From Streptomyces albicerus (GTDB lineage Bacteria > Actinomycetota > Actinomycetes > Streptomycetales > Streptomycetaceae): a DNA stretch of 64,000 nt. The number at the start of each line of letters is the position of its first letter. Within the stretch, counting starts at the first letter, position 1. The stretch covers positions 1 to 64,000 of the forward strand of contig NZ_VWMY01000016.1 in NCBI RefSeq assembly GCF_008905045.1, written 5' to 3'. The translations under genes and the position numbers were made by a program. Positions 58,385 through 64,000 of the stretch are shown piece by piece. Below the pieces are notes generated by a model. That model had not been told where the DNA came from, did not search any database, and saw only the letters and a list, made by a program, of their open reading frames with translations.

Positions 58385-58867
58385 GTGAGCGAGAAGAAGA
58401 AGGATCCGGGCGTCTGGGAGGGCTTCAAGGTCTTTCTGATGCGTGGGAACGTCGTCGATCTGGCTGTCGCGGTGGTCATCGGCGCCGCCTTCACCAACAT
58501 CGTCAACTCCATGGTGAAGGGCGTGATCAACCCACTGGTCGGCGCCTTCGGCACCAAGGACCTCGACAGGTACAGCTCGTGCCTGAAGGACCCCTGCAGG
58601 TTCGACGAGGCGACGGGAACCGCGACGAGCGGTATCCCGATCATGTGGGGCACTGTCCTCAGCGCGATGCTGACCTTCGTGATCACCGCGGCCGTCGTCT
58701 ACTTCCTGATGGTGCTGCCGATGTCCAAGTACCTCGCCAGGCAGGCGGCCCGCCAGAAGGCGAAGGAGGGTGCGCACGAGGTGATCGAGGTGACCGAGCT
58801 GGCGGTCCTGAAGGAGATCCGCGACGCCCTGGTGGCACAGCGCGGCTCGGGGCACAACGAACAGTAG
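58385..58867 (+). CDS. mscL: Large-conductance mechanosensitive channel MscL
   Basis: 160 residues. The first helix FLMRGNVVDLAVAVVIGAAF with the pore-lining glycines, the external loop (SCLKDPCRFDEATG) and the second helix TFVITAAVVYFLMVLPM match MscL, followed by a cytoplasmic coiled end (VTELAVLKEIRDALVAQRG). It releases solutes under hypo-osmotic shock. GTG 58385 follows gaggggctccct. The loop is longer than in E. coli, as usual in Streptomyces. Confidence 0.95.
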   Translation: MSEKKKDPGVWEGFKVFLMRGNVVDLAVAVVIGAAFTNIVNSMVKGVINPLVGAFGTKDLDRYSSCLKDPCRFDEATGTATSGIPIMWGTVLSAMLTFVITAAVVYFLMVLPMSKYLARQAARQKAKEGAHEVIEVTELAVLKEIRDALVAQRGSGHNEQ

Positions 58868-59003
58868 GGGTCGTTACGGCGGCCGCTGTCGTCGTCTGCT
58901 GGGTTCGCGGGGCGACCGCCGTCTGTTGGGCTCGCACGGCGGCTGTCGTCCGTCGAGCCAGTGCGGTTCGAGGGCCGCGCGTGGCTCGGGCGTGGGCCAG
59001 GGC

Positions 59004-59186
59004 TCAGATGTGGTGGGGCGGTTTCTCGTCGAGGAAGCGGGCCAGGTCCGCGGCGCTGTCGCCGGCGGGTCGCTCGCCCCATCCGCGGTCCGTGTCGTCC
59101 GCGGACGGCTGGCTCAGCGGGTCGTCGAAGACCAGCGCGGCCTTGGGGTCACGCGGTTCGGCGTCGGGGGCAGGGGCGGTGCTCAT
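59004..59186 (-). CDS. Small conserved Streptomyces protein of unknown function
   Basis: 60 residues opening MSTAPAPDAEPRDPKAALVF and ending DLARFLDEKPPHHI. It is acidic, proline-rich and mostly disordered. I recall close relatives at the same position beside mscL in other Streptomyces genomes, which supports it as real. No motif suggests a function. ATG 59186 is used. Confidence 0.7.
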   Translation of the reverse strand: MSTAPAPDAEPRDPKAALVFDDPLSQPSADDTDRGWGERPAGDSAADLARFLDEKPPHHI

Positions 59187-59458
59187 GCGTCCAGGGTACG
59201 GGCACGGGGGCAGGCCGGATTCGGAACGCGGTGCGGGTGTCGCTCGACCGGCGGCGGGGACTTGGCATCCCGCACCCGGCACCGCGCGGTCGACGGTCAC
59301 GGCCCGGCGCCCGGCCGGCGGGACCGCACGGCCGACAGCTCTCCGATCCGTACCGCCGCGCCTGCCCTTCCCGCTTCGTCTGACCTGGCCCTTCTCACTG
59401 CCTGTCGGGCCTCCGTATGCTTCTGATTTTTCGGCTGATTTCTGCTGTGCTTGGCCGT

Positions 59459-60706
59459 ATGACGTCCAGTCCCGCTTCCGAATCAGCTCCGCGCCCCTCC
59501 GGAGCCCCCGCCGCCCATCGCCCGCTGCGCAGGATGACCGCGCGCAGTCGCGACGAGAAACACCGGGCCGCATCACCCCTGGAGCTCTTCTTCGATCTGT
59601 GTTTCGTCGTGGCCATCGCCCAGGCGGGAGTGCAGTTGGTGCACTCCGTCGCGGAGGCGCACGCGGCCGAGGGCATCGTGAGCTACGCGATGGTGTTCTT
59701 CGCCATCTGGTGGGCGTGGATGAACTTCACCTGGTTCGCGTCGGCGTACGACAACGACGACGTGCTGTACCGGGTCGTCACACTGGTCCAGATCGCCGGG
59801 GTGCTGGTGCTGGCCGCCGGGGTGTCCCGGGCGTTCGAGGACCACGAGTTCCTGGTCGTCGTGGCGGGGTACGTGATCATGCGACTGGCGCTGACCGCCC
59901 AGTGGCTGCGGGCGGCCCGGACGGCCGAGGACGCCGAGCGGCGGATGACGCTGAGGTACGCGGGCGGGGTGCTGCTCTGCCAGGTCGGCTGGCTGGGGCT
60001 GCTGTTCCTGCCGGAGTCGGTCCGGCCCTGGGTGTTCCTGGTGATGGCGATCGCCGAGATGTGCGTGCCGGTGCTCGCGGAGAAGGAGATCAACACGTCC
60101 TGGCATCCGCACCACATCTCCGAGCGGTACGGGCTGTTCACCATCATCGTTCTCGGCGAGACGATCGCCGCGGCGACGATCGCGGTGAAGTCGGGCGTCG
60201 ACGAGAACGACGCGTTGGGCGAGCTCCTCCCGATCGCCTCGGGCGGGCTGCTGATCATCTTCGCGGCCTGGTGGATCTACTTCGCCGTGCCGATCCACGG
60301 TCATCTGCGCTCCAACAAGCAGGCGTTCCTGTGGGGGTACGGCCACTACCTGATCTTCGCGTCGGCGGCGGCGATCGGGGCCGGCCTGGAGGTCGCGGTG
60401 GAGCAGGCGGTCGGCAAGGCGCACATCTCCACGCTGTCGGCTTCGGCCGCGGTGACGCTGCCGACAGCGTTGTTCCTCCTCACGGTCTGGGCGTTGCACG
60501 CCCGTCACTTCAAGGTGGGCACGGGGCAGCAACTGGTGCTGCCGACCGCGGCGTTGGCGGTGATCCTGTGCACGTTCCTGGGTGACTGGGCGGTGCTGAC
60601 GACGGGGATCGTGTCGGCGCTGGGGGTGGCAGTGGGGGTGACGCTGACCGCCCGGATGGTCGCTCAGGAGGAGCGGGAGAAGGTGGCGGGCGCATCGGCC
60701 GTGTGA
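59459..60706 (+). CDS. Low-temperature-requirement A (LtrA) family membrane protein
   Basis: 415 residues with about ten to twelve helices. The LtrA signature is SPLELFFDLCFVVAIAQAGV at the first helix, AIWWAWMNFTWFASAYDNDD after it, and ISERYGLFTIIVLGETIAAA in the middle. The family is named from a Listeria gene needed for cold growth, but its transport or enzymatic role is not known. ATG 59459 follows a disordered N-terminus; its stop is close to the next gene's start (a GTGA overlap if GTG 60703 is used there). Confidence 0.9.
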   Translation: MTSSPASESAPRPSGAPAAHRPLRRMTARSRDEKHRAASPLELFFDLCFVVAIAQAGVQLVHSVAEAHAAEGIVSYAMVFFAIWWAWMNFTWFASAYDNDDVLYRVVTLVQIAGVLVLAAGVSRAFEDHEFLVVVAGYVIMRLALTAQWLRAARTAEDAERRMTLRYAGGVLLCQVGWLGLLFLPESVRPWVFLVMAIAEMCVPVLAEKEINTSWHPHHISERYGLFTIIVLGETIAAATIAVKSGVDENDALGELLPIASGGLLIIFAAWWIYFAVPIHGHLRSNKQAFLWGYGHYLIFASAAAIGAGLEVAVEQAVGKAHISTLSASAAVTLPTALFLLTVWALHARHFKVGTGQQLVLPTAALAVILCTFLGDWAVLTTGIVSALGVAVGVTLTARMVAQEEREKVAGASAV

Positions 60707-60726
60707 GCCGGGTCGACACTGGGCGT

Positions 60727-61755
60727 ATGACAGTTGACGCTCTGACGGATGTGGCCGGACTGCGCGTGGGGCACGCCACGCGGATCGGCGACGGTTGGCT
60801 CACCGGTACCACGGTCGTCCTCGCCCCGGAGGGCGGCGCGGTCGCGGCCGTGGACGTGCGCGGCGGCGGGCCCGGCACCAAGGAGACCGACGCGCTCGAT
60901 CCGCGCAACGTGGTGCGGAAGTTCGAGGCGCTCGTGCTGACCGGGGGCAGCGCGTACGGGCTGGACTCGGCGGCCGGCGTGATGGCCTGGTTGGAGGAGC
61001 GCGGGCGCGGGGTGCGGGTCGGGCCCGATCCGCGGCATGTGGTGCCGGTCGTGCCCGCGGCCTGCGTCTTCGATCTCGGCCGCGGCGGTGACTTCCGGGC
61101 CCGGCCGGACGCGATGCTCGGCCGCGAGGCGGTGGAGGCCGCGGCGGCGAGCGAGCCGGGCTCGCCGGTTGAGGAGGGGTGCGTGGGCGCCGGTACGGGG
61201 GCGGCGGTCGGACGGATGAAGGGAGGGGTGGGCAGCGCGAGTGTCGTACTCGACTCGGGGTTCACGGTGGCGGCGCTCGTGGTGGCCAACGCGGCGGGGT
61301 CGGCGGTGGATCCGCTGACGGGGGCGTTGTACGGGGAGTTGCTCCAGGGGCGGATCACGTATCCGGCGGCTGAGGTGCACGAGGTGGCCCAGGCTCGGCT
61401 GGCCGAGGCCGCGGCGAAGAGCAGCACTCCCCCGCTGAACACCACCCTCGCCGTGGTCGCCACCGACGCGGAGTTGTCCAAGGCGCAGGCGCAGAAGCTG
61501 GCGGGGACGGCACACGACGGGATCGCACGTGCCGTACGGCCGGTCCATCTGCTCAACGACGGGGACACGGTGTTCGCCCTCGCCACGGGTGCGCGTCAGC
61601 TGGCGGAGGACAACCCTCTCGCGCTCAACGAGATCCTGGCGGCCGGCGCGGACGCGGTGACCCGGGCGATCGTACGGGCGGTGCGGGCCGCCGAGTCGGT
61701 GGAGGGGCCTGGCGGGGTGTGGCCGGCGTACGGGGAGTTGTACGGCGACCGGTAG
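60727..61755 (+). CDS. P1-family (DmpA-like) aminopeptidase
   Basis: 342 residues from ATG 60727; GTG 60703 overlaps the LtrA stop and is also possible. The fold is the DmpA/Ntn-like type: DALTDVAGLRVGHATRIGDG at the start, VLTGGSAYGLDSAAGVMAWL, GAGTGAAVGRMKGGVGSASV, and the autoproteolysis site PPLNTTLAVVATDAELSKAQ, where the Thr after Asn becomes the nucleophile of the small chain. Such enzymes remove N-terminal amino acids from peptides or cleave beta-peptides. The substrate is not known. Confidence 0.92.
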   Translation: MTVDALTDVAGLRVGHATRIGDGWLTGTTVVLAPEGGAVAAVDVRGGGPGTKETDALDPRNVVRKFEALVLTGGSAYGLDSAAGVMAWLEERGRGVRVGPDPRHVVPVVPAACVFDLGRGGDFRARPDAMLGREAVEAAAASEPGSPVEEGCVGAGTGAAVGRMKGGVGSASVVLDSGFTVAALVVANAAGSAVDPLTGALYGELLQGRITYPAAEVHEVAQARLAEAAAKSSTPPLNTTLAVVATDAELSKAQAQKLAGTAHDGIARAVRPVHLLNDGDTVFALATGARQLAEDNPLALNEILAAGADAVTRAIVRAVRAAESVEGPGGVWPAYGELYGDR

Positions 61756-61918
61756 GCCGGGGGCGCCGGCTCTGTGAGCGATTGTCCCGACTCTGTCACG
61801 TGATGCTGTGCAGGGCGGGCTGCGGGAACCCAGGCGGTCGTTGTTTCCCTCCTTGTCCATGGACCTTCTCCACGGACCGGAGCGGATCGCCCACAATCGC
61901 GAGAATCTGGAGCAGCCC

Positions 61919-63136
61919 GTGACAACGCCGGACACAGCAGCGAGGCGCGCGCTGGTGGCCTGTGCCGCCCTGATCGTCGGCGCCCTGACCCTCACCGCGT
62001 GCGGCGGCGACGCCAGCGCCGACAACAAGTCCGACGACAAGGACGGCGGAACCAAGAACTCCACGGCGGAGATCGTCATCTCGGCGAAGGACGGTTCGAC
62101 GGGGGCGTCGATCAACTCGACCGGGGTGAAGGTCAGTGACGGGAAGCTGACCGAGGTGAGGATGACGGAGTCGGCGACGGGGGCGGCCGTACCGGGGGCG
62201 ATCACGGCGGACGGGAAGAGCTGGAAGCCGAAGGAGCAGTTGGAGCGGGGGACGAAGTACCAGATATCCGCCACCGCGAAGGGTGAGAACGGGAAGCCCG
62301 CGGCGGCCAACTCCATCTTCACGACGGTGTCCACGGACAACAGCTTCATCGGGACGTACACGCCCGACGGCGGTACGACGGTCGGGGTCGGGATGCCGGT
62401 GTCCTTCACGTTCGACAAGGCGATCAGCGACAAGAAGGCCGTGCAGTCGCACATCGAGGTCACGTCGAGCAGCGGGCAGAAGGTGGTCGGGCACTGGTTC
62501 GGCACGCAGCGGCTGGACTTCCGGCCCGAGGCGTACTGGAAGTCCGGTTCCAAGGTCACGATGAAGATCGACCTGGACGGGGTCGAGGGCGCGAACGGTG
62601 TCTACGGGGTGCAGGACAAGACGGTCACCTTCACGGTCGGCCGCTCCCAGGTGTCCACGGTCGACGTCAACACGCAGACGATGACGGTCGTACGCGACGG
62701 GAAGACCGTCAAGACGATCCCGATCTCGGCGGGCAGCCCGGAGAACAGTACGTACAACGGGCAGATGGTGATCTCGGAGAAGTTCACGCAGACGCGGATG
62801 AACGGGTCGACGGTGGGCTACGGCGGCGAGTACGACATCGCGGATGTGCCGAACGCGATGCGGCTGACGACGTCGGGGACGTTCATCCACGGCAACTACT
62901 GGTACGACAAGGGCAATCCGCCCTTCGGGAAGCAGGGCACCAGCCACGGCTGCGTCGGGCTCGCGGACGTGCAGGGCGCGAAGGGGGACACGACCGCCAA
63001 GTGGTTCTTCGACAACTCGCTCGTCGGGGACGTCGTGACGGTCAAGAACTCCCCCGACAAGACAGTCGCGCCGGACAACGGTCTCAACGGCTGGAACATG
63101 GCATGGAGTGCCTGGACCGCGGGAAGTGCCCTCTGA
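61919..63136 (+). CDS. L,D-transpeptidase lipoprotein with Ig-like domains
   Basis: 405 residues from GTG 61919. A signal peptide with lipobox LTAC is followed by an Asp/Lys-rich linker, two Ig-like domains (TGASINSTGVKVSDGKLTEV; TVGVGMPVSFTFDKAISDKK) and the YkuD catalytic domain: FIHGNYWYDKG and TSHGCVGLADV give the His-x-Ser-His-Gly-Cys site. It forms 3-3 crosslinks in peptidoglycan on the outer side of the membrane and resembles mycobacterial LdtMt2. A terminator follows. Confidence 0.94.
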   Translation: MTTPDTAARRALVACAALIVGALTLTACGGDASADNKSDDKDGGTKNSTAEIVISAKDGSTGASINSTGVKVSDGKLTEVRMTESATGAAVPGAITADGKSWKPKEQLERGTKYQISATAKGENGKPAAANSIFTTVSTDNSFIGTYTPDGGTTVGVGMPVSFTFDKAISDKKAVQSHIEVTSSSGQKVVGHWFGTQRLDFRPEAYWKSGSKVTMKIDLDGVEGANGVYGVQDKTVTFTVGRSQVSTVDVNTQTMTVVRDGKTVKTIPISAGSPENSTYNGQMVISEKFTQTRMNGSTVGYGGEYDIADVPNAMRLTTSGTFIHGNYWYDKGNPPFGKQGTSHGCVGLADVQGAKGDTTAKWFFDNSLVGDVVTVKNSPDKTVAPDNGLNGWNMAWSAWTAGSAL

Positions 63137-63155
63137 CCAAAGGTTTTTGAGGATT

Positions 63156-63194
63156 CGCAGGGGCCGTGCGGGAACATCTCACACGGCCCCTGCG
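63156..63194 (+). terminator. Rho-independent terminator of the transpeptidase gene
   Basis: cgcaggggccgtg (63156-63168) pairs perfectly with cacggcccctgcg (63182-63194), followed by ttttct. A strong classical terminator 20 bp after the stop. Confidence 0.93.
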
Positions 63195-63294
63195 TTTTCT
63201 GTGCGTACGTTTTCTCGGTTCCCGGACATGATGTCCGACCGAGGGGCTACGGTATGCACCCACAAGGTGACATGCAGCAACGCCGGGAGAAGCC

Positions 63295-64000
63295 TTGAGC
63301 GTTCCGTACGAGACGGCAGCGTACGAGCCACCCGAGTCGCCCGAGTCTCCGGAGGAGCATCTCGCGCGACTCCTCGGCCGTGCCCTGAACTCCTTCGAGC
63401 TGCCGGACGAGACGATACGGCGGCTCGACCTGGCGCTGGCCCACGACAGTTCGCTGCACTCCGCGCACCACAGCGCGGGGCTGCACCGCGAGACGTACCG
63501 GCACACGTGGCTGCTCGCCGATGGGAGCGCGCTCACGCTCTGGGAGCTCGTCCACAACACCGCGCCGGGCGGCGACACACAGCACGAGGTGTACGAGGAC
63601 CAGGAGGAGCTGCGCATCGCGACCGCGCGCCTGCCGCTGCCGGCGGACGCGCCCGACTTCGAACTGCCCGTTCTGATGCGGGTGTCGGCCGTCCCCGAGC
63701 CGCTGCACGCCTACGTTCTTGAAGACTCGGCGGACCACGGGCGGCGGCTGCTGCGCCGCGCGGAGAACTCGGACCGGCCGGGCGAGGACATGGCCGGGCT
63801 GCTGCGGACGGCGTTCGCGCACCAGATCACACAGGCCTTCGGGCGGCCGTGCCGGGCCGGCGACAGGGCGCTGTGCTTCTCGCTCTACGAGCACGCGTTC
63901 CTGCTCCACGACGGTCGCGAGCTGTCCCTCTGGGAGGTCGAGCACACGGCCACGGCTGATGGGCGCCACATGTGCGAGGTGTATTCCTCGGAGGAGGATG
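63295..64000 (+). CDS. DUF6227-family protein, cut by the window edge
   Basis: 235 residues are visible from TTG 63295, which follows gggaga by eight bases; the gene runs off the right edge. The sequence (YETAAYEPPESPEEHLARLL-like opening, LHRETYRHTWLLADGSALTL, then a related second half CFSLYEHAFLLHDGRELSLW) shows two similar halves ending in WELVHNT and WEVEHTA. I recognise it as DUF6227, restricted to Streptomyces and relatives, of unknown function. Confidence 0.85.
   Translation, partial: MSVPYETAAYEPPESPESPEEHLARLLGRALNSFELPDETIRRLDLALAHDSSLHSAHHSAGLHRETYRHTWLLADGSALTLWELVHNTAPGGDTQHEVYEDQEELRIATARLPLPADAPDFELPVLMRVSAVPEPLHAYVLEDSADHGRRLLRRAENSDRPGEDMAGLLRTAFAHQITQAFGRPCRAGDRALCFSLYEHAFLLHDGRELSLWEVEHTATADGRHMCEVYSSEED

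Overview
The window is a high-GC actinobacterial chromosome segment and almost certainly comes from Streptomyces. The codon use is GC3-rich, GTG/TTG starts and 4-bp ATGA/GTGA overlaps are common, and several gene families typical of the genus are present (SepX/GlpR, DUF6083, DUF6227, DUF1876). The outer parts (about 1-16.4 kb and 41.8-64 kb) read as core chromosome.

Left core (1-16.4 kb): an AraC regulator, a DUF1876 protein, a coupled EamA exporter/YbaK deacylase pair, a TetR-MmpL efflux unit with two clear operators, a large tricorn-like S41 protease with an odd low-complexity N-terminus, a three-gene ketone/ester oxidation operon (Baeyer-Villiger-type monooxygenase, hydrolase, SDR) divergent from a MerR regulator, exonuclease III, a GNAT enzyme, and the first part of a lipoprotein gene.

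Centre (16,464-41,810): a complete 25,347-bp Tn7-like transposon inserted inside that lipoprotein gene. The boundaries are TGT...ACA ends with imperfect terminal inverted repeats and a 5-bp target duplication ACCCA. Removing the element and one copy of the duplication restores one uninterrupted 358-codon lipoprotein frame (16,168-16,463 joined to 41,816-42,596). The left end carries a TnsA-TnsB fusion, TnsC and a very large TniQ/TnsD-type protein. The cargo is layered: an old Tn3-family remnant between two truncated genes (MFS and PhoX), an FAD monooxygenase, a Streptomyces XRE/DUF6083/RHH-like/UvrD-helicase module with 20-bp operators, a lipoprotein, and a defence block at the right end. That block is a CBASS operon (CD-NTase, E2-like protein, membrane effector) divergent from a CapH/CapP-like XRE plus ImmA/IrrE pair, followed by a 1511-aa protein with an N-terminal NACHT/STAND-like ATPase, a long helical middle and a C-terminal PD-(D/E)XK nuclease-like domain, and a small zinc-ribbon protein. 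The element therefore looks like a mobile defence island moved by Tn7-type transposition.

Right core (41.8-64 kb): the lipoprotein 3' part, a GYD-domain protein, tRNA-Ala(CGC), the division protein SepX/GlpR, a tightly coupled molybdenum-cofactor run (GNAT, MogA/MoaB, MoaC, MoeA/Glp) with galU, 5-formyl-THF cyclo-ligase, a penicillin-acylase-family Ntn hydrolase, a CPA1 K+/H+ antiporter, an MFS transporter, an FmdB zinc-ribbon gene behind a CIRCE-like operator, MTA phosphorylase, an SAF-domain protein, MscL, an LtrA protein, a P1 peptidase, an L,D-transpeptidase lipoprotein and a DUF6227 protein cut by the window edge.

All functions are inferred from motifs, gene order and remembered family features; no database search was run. 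Start codons are chosen from Shine-Dalgarno spacing, overlaps and expected family N-termini, and are the least certain part.
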